In this document: piece by piece, positions 1-12,350 of the stretch
Position numbering within the stretch: the first letter of the stretch is position 1
Layout: every line of letters starts with the position of its first letter
NCBI GenBank assembly: GCA_023313575.1
Contig: JAJTTP010000005.1
Location: 1,488,001 to 1,552,000 of the forward strand
Direction of reading: 5' to 3'
Origin: Eutypella sp. D-1
Taxonomy: Eukaryota; Ascomycota; Sordariomycetes; Xylariales; Diatrypaceae
Length of the DNA stretch: 64,000 nucleotides
Program-made: the position numbers and the translations under genes
The notes under the pieces: generated by a model
The model's database searches: none
What the model saw: only the letters and a program-made list of their open reading frames with translations
Told to the model about the DNA's origin: nothing

Positions 1-1732
1 TGCTAGGGGGCAACTAGCCGGCAGCGCGTGGCAGTGCCCCTATTTGTAAGCGACGTATGGTAGACTAGATTTGTTCTATGAGTAAGGGGTGGCAGAATCC
101 AGGATCTTATCCTAATCTCTACCTGTATTATATATTAAGCTATCTCACAATCACGACCCCTGGCTTCTTATCTCTCGCCCTGTACCAGATCCTCTAACAA
201 GGTGTGTCTGTGTGTGTATCCATGACCCCCCACACGGCTGTCTATTCGATGCAGTTTGAGCTGTATACTACCGGACTGCTCGAAGCTCCTATATGTGCCA
301 TTAATACGTGAAGGCCTCCCCGGCCTGTGGTATGCGTGTCGCGTACGAGTTGAGTATTTGCCTCCCACCGTGAACTCCCGAGCGGCCACCTCCCTACCCT
401 GATCAAGACGATGATACTGAATCCTTCATGGAACGACACTTCTCCAGGGTCATTTGCGCACTATTTGGAGGCCCGACCTCTCACTATCTACCGCATATCC
501 TATTCCTATAATATAGGTAGGGAAAAGGTGACAAAAGGACGAGGCGATACAGCTGTAGGACAAAAACCGTGGCTTCACGCCCGTGATCGCATTGAAGAAT
601 TTCCCTCCCCCCCCGTTTGTCCACCCTTCTCCGCTTTCCTACGCTGGCGGGGAAAGCAGGGGCGGGATGATGGCACAGCGGTGCCAGGAAGAGCTCACGA
701 ACCGATCAAAGCTCGCTCGCGTTGCAGCCGACTGTGGTGGGGTGCAAGTGGAACCGTAGCCGTTATTCTCGGCAGCTCGGCCGGGCGACTTGGGGGGTGA
801 TGATTATGGGATGTAGCCGCGAAGCTAGGGAGTTCCTGGGTTTCCCAGCCAGATTCGATGGTGGTAGGTATGACGTGGGCCATATGGTGCTTACAGCATA
901 TGGTAACTGGCAAGCAGCAGGAAATTGCCCGACCTCAAAAGAAGCCGCAATGCGATACAACAACCCCAGCATCGCCTGCTCTCACCTTTCGGTCCGCGAA
1001 GTCCTAGCGGCCCAGGTTCGCAACTCAATATTTATGCTTTCGATGCCTTCCAGATTCTGCATCGCATCATCTGGAAAAGTTCTCCCAGATTGGAGCACAG
1101 ACGCCTAAGTAGGTGTGGGCGTGGGCTGTTTTGGTCTACCACCCACGCTCCGCGAAATGACGGCGGCCGGCTGGCTGGAAGCCACAATCACTTATTCCGA
1201 TATCACATACAGAACGAGAAAAAAATACATTAAGCAGAAGAGAAAAAGTCGCGGGCGTGCTATATTGCTAGCAGTCGAAAAAAGAAAATAAGGCGGGGGG
1301 GTTAAAAGGAAACCCCCAAAATGCATAAACTTTGACCAACTCTTTCGTCTATTATCATGACTTTGGTCCGGCCGTTACGCAAGAACAAAAACATGCCTGC
1401 AATTTCCATTTCCTCCCCCGTTCCCCTCCTAAATCATCGGTCGATCGGTCAGTCGTTCGATCGTCGTAGTGCGCCGTCTTTGATTGTCGAAGTCTAGGAG
1501 AGCTGCTTCTTTCTCCTTCCTCAGGAAGGGAACGAGGTAAATTTGAAACCTCATTCCCTGCGGCCGATCGATCCAACTACGGCAAAAATACCGTTTTTTA
1601 TGTAGCGTAGGCGCATGGTCACATTACCCCCTTTCCATAGCCACGCAAGTAGCTCGCACCTCGGCCAACCGGGTACGCATCCCCCCCTTTTATTTCATGG
1701 GGAGCGGAATCTAAACCCTGATCGGGACGGGA
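1..1732. other. Spacer, no gene recognised
   Basis: Several reading frames of 60-130 codons are open here on both strands, but they overlap one another, have no family features and do not join through convincing splice sites. I take them as chance frames. The part just below 1733 should hold the 3' untranslated region of the cysteine-rich gene on the minus strand. Confidence 0.5.
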
Positions 1733-2068
1733 CTAGCAGATCTCGAAACAGCACTCGCAACAGTCGCAGCAGGCATCGCAGACGAAGCAGCAGCACAACG
1801 TCGCGAGACAGGCCTTGAGACAGCTGTCGTTAGACTTGGACTCCTGTGGCGGCGGCGGCTGCTGGTAGCCCTGCGGCGGGTAAGGCTGCATCGGCTGCTG
1901 AGGAGGGTAGTAGCCCTATCGAGGTGATTTAGCGTGAGCGCTCCATCATGCGACGCACGATCTATCTCAGGGACAGAGAATGATTTGAACCAGCGGGCGA
2001 CATACCTGAGGAGGTTGTTGCGGCGGGTACTCGCCAGGAGGCGGGCCGTAGTAACCAGCGTTAGACAT
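1733..2068 (-). CDS. Small cysteine-rich CYSTM-like protein (two exons)
   Basis: The model is complement(1733..1915, 2006..2068), which gives 81 residues. Exon 1 has 21 codons (MSNAGYYGPPPGEYPPQQPP and one more Q) and ends at a GTATGT donor; the intron has a GCTAAATC branch-like site and a TAG acceptor, and the frame is kept in phase 0. The N-terminal half is rich in Pro, Gln, Tyr and Gly, with PPQQP and PPQGYQ elements. The last 25 residues hold a dense cysteine cluster (CCCFVCDACCDCCECC). This layout, a PQY-rich head followed by a terminal Cys-rich block, matches the CYSTM family of small eukaryotic tail-anchored proteins linked to stress and metal tolerance. The family assignment is by pattern and no function is shown. 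The gene is too short and too split to appear as one open frame. Confidence 0.75.
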
Positions 2069-2290
2069 CTTCTATTATGGATATGGTATCGTGGTAACTC
2101 TGCAGCGCGGTGGTTCGCGACGATGGGTTAGTTAACAGATCTACTTGGTTCTTCTATCTCTATTTTTATCTCATCACTGTCATGTATTGTGTATGTATCG
2201 CCGCGCGGTGGTGTAGCTTGTGGTACAGCTTGTGAAAGCGAGACGCCACGACGTCGCGATACGAGGTTGACATGAAAGCCTGGTGCCTAA

Positions 2291-2320
2291 TGCGACTGCG
2301 ACTGCGACTGCGACTGCGAC
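2291..2320. repeat. Hexanucleotide repeat TGCGAC x5
   Basis: Five exact tandem copies of TGCGAC. The repeat produces Arg/Ser and Leu/Arg strings in overlapping frames, which explains the spurious open frames on both strands around 2.2-2.5 kb. Confidence 0.9.
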
Positions 2321-3590
2321 TAGAGTCGCCCGAACAGATGGCAAGGCAAAGAAGGGAAGAAATATCAAGACGAACCTTTCTCTTTCCCGAACGTACGAGG
2401 CTGCACAAAAGCTGGCGGCGACGTATGGGTGCGGTGGTATTAAAAACTGGTCGGTAACTTGCACCGAGTTATGTAGTTGTGGATTTTGTATAAGGAAGGA
2501 AGGACAATTCCTACTCGTTACGCGTGATTAAACGTGTTTTAGAGAGAAAAAAGAGAGGGAAGGGAAGGGAGAAAGAGGAAAAATGAATCACGGAATAGGA
2601 TAGAGTAGAGAGAGACGGAGTAAGGTAATAAGAGAGAGAGAGCCCTGGAGAGTGTTGGGTAGTATTTAGTGGTATGGTATGGTATGGTATGTACTGTATG
2701 GTACTCCGTAGTGTTACCCTAGGTAGGTGCAGGTGGTGGTGCAGGTGGCTGTTGTTTCTTGGGCAGTAGTACTCGCGAACAAGGTGAGACAAGGGTTGGC
2801 ACCTACCTAGTACTAAGTAGATAATTCGAGTCAGCCTGGGCAGTAAAAAAAACGGCAAGCGGCAAACGGCAAACGGCATTAGCCTGTGAAGTACTCCCAG
2901 ACCCCGTACTTCGTACCACTAGGTAATCTTTGATTGTACATACATACAACCTAGTAGGCATTTTAATTTGAATTTACTTATAGGGCCATTGTTAGCTAGT
3001 ATGGATTGCTGTCAACCCAGAGGCTGATATTATTAACACTCCAGAGGTCATTCAAATTTCTACGTACTATCCTATGGGCAAGATATGTATTTCACTGCAT
3101 CAACTGACATGTATTGTACATGCGGTTGCCCTGATCTAGACCTCGGAGCAGTTATAAGTTATAACCTTGAAAGATTAATTTTTAGGATCGAGTTGCGATG
3201 TAAGTACCTAGCATGTACCTAGATAAGGGTCTATAACAGATTCGGGTGGGTCCATCGTGCTACGTAAGCTAGCGGGCCCGCTGTCAAAGTTGGGGTTAGT
3301 TAGGGGCCACATGTTGGACAGCAAATGGCAATGGCGATGGGGACTTCTTCCCTGAACAGCTGAACAGTTCCAAGGTCACATATGCCCTACCTAGGGTGAG
3401 TGAACCTAGCATAGACACGCTATGTAACCTGGAATGTACCTAACTTGCTAACGCAGCCCTAGAGGGGGGCGGCCCTTGAGTTTCAGGAGTACCTCATGAG
3501 CTGTAGCAGATATCTAGATCTGGCATCTCTCATGCTTTAATACGTTTGAAGCCCTACACGTCTAGATCCTGCCGGGCTTTACGGCAATGG

Positions 3591-3614
3591 TTTTTTTTTT
3601 TTTTTTTTTTTTTT
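3591..3614. repeat. Poly(T) run of 24
   Basis: An uninterrupted run of 24 T. It could be the poly(A) tail trace of a retroposed sequence on the minus strand, but nothing recognisable flanks it and I saw no target-site duplication. Confidence 0.9.
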
Positions 3615-5107
3615 AATAACCATCCATGGTTGGTGTTGGTAGGAATCCCTAATAACAGCTACTGCATGTCCGCTGTCTGCACTGTTGATGATGATATTAA
3701 CCTCATCATATCATTCCAGTGAATCATTCTTGAAGTTACCAGCCTGCCTGCTAACCTGCCAGCCTGCTAGGCTATGTACCTTTGCTCTGCTCATGATACC
3801 TAACCACCACACTGAATCCGACCTGCTGTAACCCCAGACCTAACCTGCTACATCTGCAACCCCGACTCAGCCACAACTACCACGTCCTGACGCCGCCTTT
3901 ATAGCCGGCGCCATATAGCTATCGGGAGAGCCTGGTCCTAAAGTCTTCGGTGCTGCTATTTATATCATCATATAATATACTCACAGCCTACCGAGTCAGC
4001 TTGCCATTCGTGCCCGGTTGCATTACATCCATAGGCAATGTATTATTCCCGAGTTTTCTTCTTCTTTTTGCATATGCCCAATTAGAAAAAGAGAAGAAAA
4101 AAATCAAGGAAAAAAAAAAAGTAGAATAGAGTAAACCGATTTCTTTCTTCATATTACCTACCTGGTCCTAGGCCCTTATCTGTAACCTGTACATACTGTG
4201 GCTAATGAGCAAATACATACCAGGCTTTTCACCCAATCTCATGGCCACGGGGATGGGTAAAAGGTACGTATAATCGCGCCGGCCGGGGCAGGCGGCAAAA
4301 CCCTTAGGGGGGGAGAGGGGGGGCTGAAATAACAAAAATGAGGCCCGCACGGCAATTCGGCATGGGCTTAGTGCGATCTACTTAGTGAGTACTTACTTCG
4401 GGTCCCAGACCGCCGCCGGCCGCCTGTAATAATCTCAGTTCCATGGCCCGATCCATGGACTCTCGTATATTTCCGAGTAATGGAAGTAACCTTAGTAACT
4501 TAACAAGATTGCCAGAACGTAGGTAACCGCCGCAAACTGCCTATCACTATCCATGTGTCAGAGTAACCCATTCTGGCTGCCCTAGGATGTATAATAAAAT
4601 TTACACTGTTTAAAGCATTAACTAATATAAATATAAAACCGAAAGGGGAAATAAAAAAGATGGGATGGAGGACCTGTTAATCCGTGCCGTTAACCTTGAA
4701 AGTTCGGCCCGTCCCTATTACGATATTACGATGTTAACGGTCCCCATCATGTACCGGTCCTACATAGGTCCCAGTGCTACATTGTATGTATCCCATAGAA
4801 ACAAACCGATACGAGCCTCAGTATAAATGATAAGAGGTTGGAACGAATTCGTGAAGCTTGAAAATAGACGTTGGGAAGTTATAGTGTACAGTATCAAATT
4901 CCCGTTACCCAGCATAGCCTAGATCTAAACGACGATTCGCGAGCATATTTTTTTTTTGGCTAAGAGCTATGCATAGATCTCTGAATCGCCGTCGATCAAG
5001 TCTGTACCTGCAGTCTTCTAGGCTCCTATCGAATGCTGATTATATATATACTATGGGATTTGAAGACCTCTAGGCGAGTTGTTGTTTTTGTAAAGATCAC
5101 CCCGCTT

Positions 5108-5126
5108 CTTTCTTTCTTTCTTTCTT
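5108..5126. repeat. CTTT microsatellite
   Basis: Nearly five tandem copies of CTTT in non-coding sequence about 0.65 kb beyond the stop codon of ABP1. Confidence 0.85.
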
Positions 5127-5771
5127 AACCCTGTCTCTCATTCCCTTCTCAGATCGACGAGCCCTACTGCCTGGAATGGTACCTACCATCTACCCATCTA
5201 TCCATACAACGCCTGGGCACGCCATACCTGAGATACGTCTACGTCTGATATAAATAAAGACAGGCAAGCAAGTAGGCAGCGCAGGAAGATATGTCGCGCC
5301 CGGGTGGGATAGACGGAGGATGAATACAAGGGGTTTTTTTGTTGTTGCTCTCATTCGATATGTAAGTCAAATGACTCAAAGTCTCAATACAAGGTAATAT
5401 CTATAGACAGGGGGGTCGGGATGGTAGGAGGAAAGGGTAGGGGGAGGTAATCAGAATACGTTCGTGTTCATTTTTTCTCTCTTCTTCTTGTTTGAACAAT
5501 CGTCGTCGCCTCTCCTCGTTTTGTCCACGCCGTCTTCTCAAATACCCCTCTCCCTATTTTCCTTTTCAAGGCCCCTTTATCGAATCTTCGCGTTCTCCAT
5601 TCCCCGGTTCCCCATGTTGGTAAGTTCTGATGTTTCTTTTTGCCTTGTGTACTCTTCCGAGATCCACCTGTGCCTTTTCCCTCCGACCTCACACCCTTTT
5701 AGTTTGACAAAGTAGAAATTCGTGGTGGGCGACTCGCCGACAAGCGTTTACGGTACAAACACAGCTATTGC

Positions 5772-8410
5772 CTACTGGTTCAGCTTGACGTAGTTGGCGG
5801 GGAATAGACCGGCGGCTCCCTTGTAGTGGCCGAACCACCAGTCCTCGTCGGGGAACTCCAGGTTCGTTATCGTGGCATTCTCGGGGAAGCTCAGCTCTGT
5901 CAAGATCGTCAGCAAACTAAACTTACAAAACGACTGAAATTTTCGCTCAGTGTTATTGGCAATAACATACCATTGTCTTCGGCGGCCTCGTAGTCAAACT
6001 CAGCTGTGGCAGTGTACCCGTGGGCAGAGGAAGGCTCGGGCTCAGGTTCGGCCTCGACAGCAACAGGGGCGGGTGCAGCCGGCGACGGGATCGCCTGTTG
6101 GGCCTGAGCGGCAGCCGGTGCCGGTGCCGGTGCGGCGGCGGCCCCATCATCGACAAGCTCGACGTAGTTGCTGGGGAACAGGCCGATCTCACCGCGGCTG
6201 TTGGTGCCCATCCACCAATCCTCGTCAACCATGTCGATGTTGGTGACATACTCGCCTTCGCGCAGCTCGATCTCGTTGTCTTCAGCCTTCTCGTAATCGT
6301 ACTGGATCAGGGCGCGGTGACCACCACTCGTGGCGGCCGGTGCCTCGTCGACGCGGGCCTGGCCGAATTGGTCCACCGCCACAGCCGTTGCAGCCGCGCG
6401 GGGATCGATTGCTTCCGCTTCGGCCGGGATCTGTTCCTCCCGGGGAACCTCCCGCTCGAGCGTCCGCGTAGGGAGGGAGCGAGGTGGTTCGTGGGCCGGC
6501 TCAATTTCGGGCTCTGGTCCTCGGGCAACGGGCACTGCCACCTGGATGGGCGATGGCGCGCGCTCTTCCTCCTCTTCCTCTGTCGCTGGAGGTGGTCGAG
6601 GGGGCATCCCAGGTAGCGCAAAGCCACCCGTGGCTCCAGTGGGAGCCGAAGAAGCATCGGGAGGAGGCCGAGACGCCATCGGTGGAGGCGGAGCACCTCG
6701 GTTCTCTGAGACAGAAGCTTGCGGGATACCGGGAGACGACGGCGAGGGTTGGGGGGGCGGAGCTTCGTTGAAACGATCGCGGATCGAACTGATGCCCCCG
6801 CTAGGAGAAGCAGGCGCTTCTTTCTCCTGGCTTGCTGTGGTGTCGCCCGTCTTCTGCCCGGGAATGCCGCGACTATAGGAAGGAGTTTGAACCGGCGCCC
6901 AGCTCTTGCCGGTGTACCCGCTCTGCCATCCCGTATTTCCGCTGGTTTGGGGCGAAATGGGGCCTGTGCCGGTCGTAGTTGGGCTAATGACCTTACCGCC
7001 CTGGGCCGCCTTCTTCTCGGCCCAAAGCTGGGCTGGGGTCTTCCCACCTTGATCGGCAAAGGTTCTGCTAGCGGAGCCGACAGGGGGAGCACCTGGGGCT
7101 GGTGAGGGGCCACCGAATCCATAGGCACCAGGGGTGGGCGCTTTCGTTCCGGTGAAGGTGGCTGCACCACCCCACTTCTTAGCAACCTTAGGCTTAGGTA
7201 GCTCAGTCAAGCGCTCGGATTGCTGGAAGGCGGCGCTCCGCTCCGAGACAGACGGCTGGCGCTCACGGGTTTCGGGAGCGGCATCTTCGGACGGCCGCTG
7301 TGACTTCGCCTTGATGGCAGCTATGTCTACCTTACCGACAGGCTCGTAAGCTCCCTTCACCGGGACAGGCCTATCATCCTGCTTCTCTTTCGCGGCTGCC
7401 CGGATGGCGGCGATGTCGACCTTGCCGACCGGCTGATACGAACCTCCCACAACATCGCTCCTGGAGGGGTCTTCCCGTGCAGCACCATTAAACCTGGACG
7501 GCTCTTGTTTCTGGCCTGTCAACTCGGCCATGTTGACCTTGGTAGGCTGGTAAGCGGATTGGACCTTCTGGATTTCGGATCTCGTGACCGGGGGTGCATC
7601 CTCTCCCCAGCCATCATCGTCCTTCTTCTTCAAGTTTGCGTTCCGAGCAGCGATTATTGGGTTGGTGGGGCCGGAGACGCCGGCAAAAAGAGGCTTCGTC
7701 TTAACGGGTGGCGGGGGACCACTGGGCTTGGCAGGAGCGCTGCCTCCGGCGGTATACTTTGCACCTGATGCATCGGAGACCTTCTGAAGAATGGTGGCAG
7801 GCTCGAGATCGGTGTCGGAGCGGGCGGTGATTTGTACGTGGTATCCCTGTGGAGGGTCAGTGGTTTTATTCCGTACACGGTGAGTTGTGAGTTGTATCAT
7901 CATAACAGAAGTCAAGAGTCATGGGATTCGTACATGTAGAACTTTAGAGACTGCGTTGAGATGGCTTGTGAAATAGCCCTTTGTTCTCTCGGGGACACCT
8001 CCGCCGCACTGGTTACGTCAGATTTGCGTTAGTTATGACAACTTGGTGCAAACACATAATCATCTCATATAGTGCTCGGTGGGTAGAAGGAGACGAACCC
8101 ATGCTATCAGGGCATGTTTGGGGAGACCAGTATTGGGGTCCTTGATTTTAAGGAAAGCGAACTGGATACGGCCCTCGCTGAAATCCTCGTTTAGTTGCTC
8201 TAGCTCACCCTCGCCTGTGGACTGGACCTTGAGAATGCTCTCCTTGTTTCCGGAGTCCTGGAAGGCATTCGCGAGGGGGGCCTGGACGTAGAACAGAGCC
8301 CAATGTGCGTAAGTGGAGGAGCTTCCGGAAGGCGGCGGAGGGGCATTGACAACCCCCTGATAGCTGCTCTTGATTGAGGGGCCGTTGATGGACAAATTCA
8401 ACGACGCCAT
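5772..8410 (-). CDS. ABP1: Actin-binding protein Abp1 (drebrin-like), ADF-H plus two SH3 domains
   Basis: The four-exon model is complement(5772..5896, 5971..7846, 7934..8008, 8099..8410), 795 residues, with all phases consistent. Exons 1 and 2 and the start of exon 3 encode an ADF-homology domain (residues 1 to about 145). The middle is long, disordered and rich in Pro, Ala and Ser, with repeated (Y)xPVGKVDIAAI elements and polyproline strings (APPPPM, RPPPA). Two SH3 domains close the protein, at roughly 650-705 (ALIQYDYEKAEDNEIEL ... GLFPSNYVEL) and 738-795 (AEFDYEAAEDNELSFPE ... GLFPANYVKL). Introns show GT donors; intron 1 starts GTTCGT and has a TAACTAAC branch site. Abp1 binds F-actin in cortical patches, activates Arp2/3 and recruits endocytic partners through its SH3 domains. 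Domain order and length fit fungal Abp1. The gene is divergent from the zinc-finger gene at 9984. Confidence 0.93.
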
Positions 8411-9983
8411 GTTTCGAGATGACGAGAGAAAGGCTCTTTCTTTCTTAAATGTTGCTCAGCGGTGCTCAGTGGTGCTCAGTGGGAGTCAGAGAGGAGGGGA
8501 GAGGGGGAAGGGGGAAGGGGGAAGGGGGAAGGGGGAAGGGGGGATGTGGGTGTGGATGTGTATACGTGTGTTATTGTAGATCAGGAAACTCGGCGGGATG
8601 TTTCTCTTTTCCTCTTTTCCCTTTAATATGATGAATGTGAAGGAATACTTGAGGACATACGTAGATGAATGAAGTAGAAATGAAAAGTAGCGAGCGAGTC
8701 AAACAAAAGTACAGCGGCGGTGGTGGTAATAGCTAAGTAGTAGTGGTAGTGGTAATGGTGGTTGGACGAATCATTAGGAACAACTCACGGTGGGCAGGCA
8801 ACCCTGTATTCTCCCCTGTATACCTACCCAGGTAGTACCTACTTTTAGGAAGTATGGATAGATGTATACATTATGGATAACTTGACTACGGGCAATACAT
8901 AAGGCAATCTTGCGTGAAAGGTGGGGGTGATGTCAGAGCCTAACGAAGCCTGGAGAACTTTGGGAGAGCTCTAGATTCTCGATAAAGTCATATCTATCTA
9001 CCTACTCCAGCTACTCTTAGTACATAGAGTACGCTTATACCGATACAGATCCGATTAGAATGTAGAAGAATATTTAAGTAAGTAACCAATAATAATTACT
9101 TTTCTTACCATACCTAAGTACCTTCAGTTAGCTAGTTGATTGGGTGTCAACGAGCAGTAGGCAGCCAAATACGGTCAATCAGGCAGGCGGGCAGGCAGGC
9201 TATCTACTTGTTAGGTAGTACAGGATTCTGGTCTAAGGTGGGCTGTGCTGTGCTACATCGATTTGGGCCAGCTCTAGAGGGGTGTACGGGTTATATCATA
9301 TATCTGTTTAATTGCATAATTACATACCTAGAGCTTTATTCACCTCTCTATCCAAATTATGCATGTAAGGGCAGTTCCTGGAATGAACGGGAATAGCGAC
9401 TATGTAGTACGACTGGAACGCGGCTGCCATTATTGATTGCCAACGATAACGAGGGATTTGCGGTTTGATCAGACAACCCGTGGACATAATACGTACGATA
9501 CATAATACGACACCTGGGGATGCATACTATTACATGTATACTTACTCCGTACCTATGTAGCTATTCCCATTCTCAATTCTTATTCCCATTCTCATTCCCA
9601 ACTTCCTCCTCCTCCAACTCTTTTTCCCGCCCTTGCTCCATCATCACCTGGGCATATCCATCCAAGCCATCTTGCTTCGTCCTGCTACGAACATAATAAA
9701 TTAATTAAGTACTTAATTATATCCGCGTCCGCACCCACATCTATCGGACGTCTACATCCACTTCTACTTCTACTTCCAAATCAACATTTCCGAACCAAAC
9801 TCCCAAAGACAACATTAGAAATCCATTTAATTCATACAGGTGTCGCATCACTATCCCCTCTAATATACTTGGTATAATACGCGATAATACGCGACGCCTT
9901 CCCGCGGCGTCTTCCCTCGTTGGCGCAACTCATGATAGGATCCTAGGGTCCTTAAAACGTAGTCGGTTATCGCCATCGGCATC
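8411..9983. other. Divergent promoter region ABP1 / zinc-finger gene
   Basis: This 1.6 kb holds both upstream regions. Next to ABP1 lie three near-copies of GGTGCTCAGT (8451-8480) and a GGGGGAA tandem array (8503-8543), which form pyrimidine-rich tracts in the sense of ABP1. CT-rich sequence (about 9590-9660 and 9740-9800) precedes the zinc-finger gene, as is common in fungal promoters. No gene is seen. Confidence 0.5.
8503..8543. repeat. GGGGGAA heptanucleotide tandem repeat
   Basis: Five exact 7-base units GGGGGAA plus a partial sixth lie about 95 bp upstream of the ABP1 start. Read in the sense of ABP1 this is a TTCCCCC pyrimidine array, probably in its 5' untranslated region or core promoter. 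Just before it (8451-8480) are three 10-base near-copies of GGTGCTCAGT. Confidence 0.9.
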
Positions 9984-11217
9984 ATGGTTCTCCTCGCAGA
10001 TTCCGACTTATCTTCCTCCATCAGTTCGTTAGATTCCGACTCTCCTGAGCCCGGAAACGATTTTGATGATTCTACCGTCGCCGACGAACCCATATTACCA
10101 CCTTCAAAGCGCCAAAAGACCGGCGATGCATCCAGGGCTTCATCAACCCTACACGTAGATCCCGAGCCCGAACCAGAGGAGGACCAGAACGATCTCGACG
10201 GCGACATTTCATCAGATACCTCAGGCGATGTTCCCAATTCCCCCATCAATGCTAAGCTCGACGAGGAAGAGTTCCAAGAGCAGGTCACACATTGCGCCTG
10301 GGACGGTTGTGACGCTGGTGACCTTCGCAACATGGATAGATTGGTAGAACACATCCACAATGACCACATCGAGAACCGGCAGAAGAAATACACCTGTGAA
10401 TGGATCGGCTGCCCCAGAAAGAGCATGGCTCACGCCAGCGGATACGCTCTGAAAGCCCACATGCGAAGTCATACGCGAGAGAAGCCTTTCTATTGTTATT
10501 TACCAGGTATGGTTTCGGCTCTACTCCAGTACACCAGTATAAGCATATTCAAAGCATGTTTTTCGGCAGCTCACTAACGGAGTATGTATAGAATGCGACC
10601 GCGCTTTCACCAGATCGGACGCGTTGGCCAAACACATGCGGACGGTCCACGAGACCGAGGCGTTACGACCTTCTGACCCGGTCCCAAAATCCATGCAATC
10701 GCATGGGACCAAGGGAAAGCAGCTCAAAATAGTACTGAAGACACCTCAGTCCCATTCAGCAAATCATGACAGCAACGGGGATGATGCGGATGGCAACGAT
10801 GAGATCAGCGCCGATTTGTTCACCCAGCTGACCGAACAACAAGGTTTTACCAGCAAGGAACTCGCGATGGACACGGAGTCGCTTCTGAAGCTCTGCATTG
10901 CAAACGTGAAGTGGGCCACTAAAGAGGGCGAATCCCTTCGCAAGGAGTGCAAGCAACTGGAACAAGTATACAAACAGAACTGGCTAGAAAAGGAGGTCCT
11001 TATCGACCAGGTTGCTCAGGTCGAAGATGACTATTGGAACCGGCGCCAGGCGGTCCTCGCGGCAGAAGCCCAGGCTCAGGCCCAGGCCCAAGCCCAGGTA
11101 GCCAAAAGTGAGGGGCCTCTCATCTCCGTCGAAGACGACCAAATAACGATCGACGCCCCAGAGAACCGAGAGGAGACGAAGAGTGATGTTATGAAAGAAG
11201 GAGTTGCCAACGATTGA
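9984..11217 (+). CDS. C2H2 zinc-finger protein, Iec1-like (INO80 complex) candidate
   Basis: The model is join(9984..10506, 10592..11217), 382 residues. The intron has a GTATGG donor, a CACTAACG branch site and a TAG acceptor, and rejoining restores zinc finger 3. After an acidic Ser/Asp-rich head come three C2H2 fingers: C104/C109/H123/H128, C138/C143/H159/H163 and C171/C176/H189/H194, with TREKPFYC and RSDALAKHMRTVHE linker and finger signatures. A Lys-rich stretch follows (KGKQLKIVLKTPQ), then a predicted coiled coil (about 245-300) and an AQAQAQ string. This arrangement is that of the conserved fungal YY1-like protein described in fission yeast as INO80 subunit Iec1. The zinc fingers are seen directly; the INO80 role is inferred from family resemblance. 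A general C2H2 transcription factor is the alternative. Confidence 0.88.
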
Positions 11218-12331
11218 GCGCCTGCGCCTGCGCATGTACTTGTGCTTGTGTTTTTTTGCTGGCAAGCTCTACATTAGCCACGTATCGGCAGTGGACCTAA
11301 GGACTCAGGACAAGATCTCAGAAATCTACTCCACGACGGCCACGGGGCCTCCCCGAAGTTCCTGATGGGGCAATGCGGAGCTTCAGCTGGCTTATGTAGA
11401 AGCTAGAAGCTGCAAACTCGGGGTGCCATGGTATTGTGGGTAGCCGAGATGGGTTTCCGGCCAACATAGAGAGGCAATGCGTTTTTTATATACCATCCCA
11501 CTAGGGGGGTGGGACGATAAAGAACGCCCCTACAGGAGGAGTGCCTCGGCTTTCATCGCCAGCGTACATTATGCTAATATACGATGCTCTGATCTGTCCA
11601 TCTCCCTCTCTACTCGTCGTTCGGGTGCGAATTCATTGAGTCGTTTTCTCACCTTTGTAAACACGCCAGTGAAGGCGGCGGTTGGTCATGCTACTGCTAC
11701 CAAAAATTGTCACTTGATGGTTACCGAATGCCGTATTTGTCTGCAAAACATGCGTCCCCTACCGCCTCTTCGCTGAAGCGGTGACATCGCCAAGTAGGCA
11801 GAGGCGGCTACAAGCTTGATTGATGGGTAATTATTTCATAATAATATGGATGGTCTTGCCAGGCAGTGGTATTTATCAGGAGCCATATCGGTTCGTAGCT
11901 CACTAGAAGAACACCGAACTTGGTAATGATAAATCAATCTATCGGCCTGACTACACCTTATTACAGGACTCTATTACCGAAACCTGAGCTTCGTTCCTTG
12001 ATTCGCGAGCATCGTCGCTAACTGATAACGCTCACCTGCCAACGTGATGTGATATACTCGTCGCTTAGGAACCCCCACAGCCCCTCGACTCGATTATATA
12101 GCTCATCAGCTTTGCCAGGGTGGGATCAGTAGTCCGTCGCTATACCTAGGTAAACAGGCCAGGACAAGACCGCTGCCTGCCTGTGGCGTGAAATACTACA
12201 CCGGCCCATCGCAAGAAGTGCCTTCTACAATCTCCCGTACGCTTTTCGTCCGAACTTCAACACACCGGTAACACCGACCCGCAACGCCGGTTCACCTGGT
12301 ACTTGCGCTCAGAGTTGACCATGAAGCCGAA

Positions 12332-12350
12332 GGGGGGGGGGGGGGGGGGG
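12332..12350. repeat. Poly(G) run of 19
   Basis: Nineteen consecutive G, able to form a G-quadruplex. A run of the same length lies at 13169. Confidence 0.85.

Larger units (their letters stand above)
2069..5771. other. Long gene-poor spacer with simple repeats
   Basis: No coding region is supportable in these 3.7 kb. The stretch holds a TGCGAC repeat (2291-2320), a 24-base T run (3591-3614), a CTTT repeat (5108-5126) and several copies of CCTAGGTA-like palindromes. The left part should contain the promoter of the minus-strand cysteine-rich gene, and the right end the 3' untranslated region of ABP1. Confidence 0.5.

Noticed and set aside
3591..3614. Poly(T) as the tail of a retroelement
   Set aside because: No reverse transcriptase, long terminal repeat or target duplication is visible on either side.
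5950..7768. Several frames of 70-290 codons opposite and out of phase with ABP1
   Set aside because: They are shadows of the GC-rich ABP1 exon 3, which has clear SH3 domains and consistent introns.
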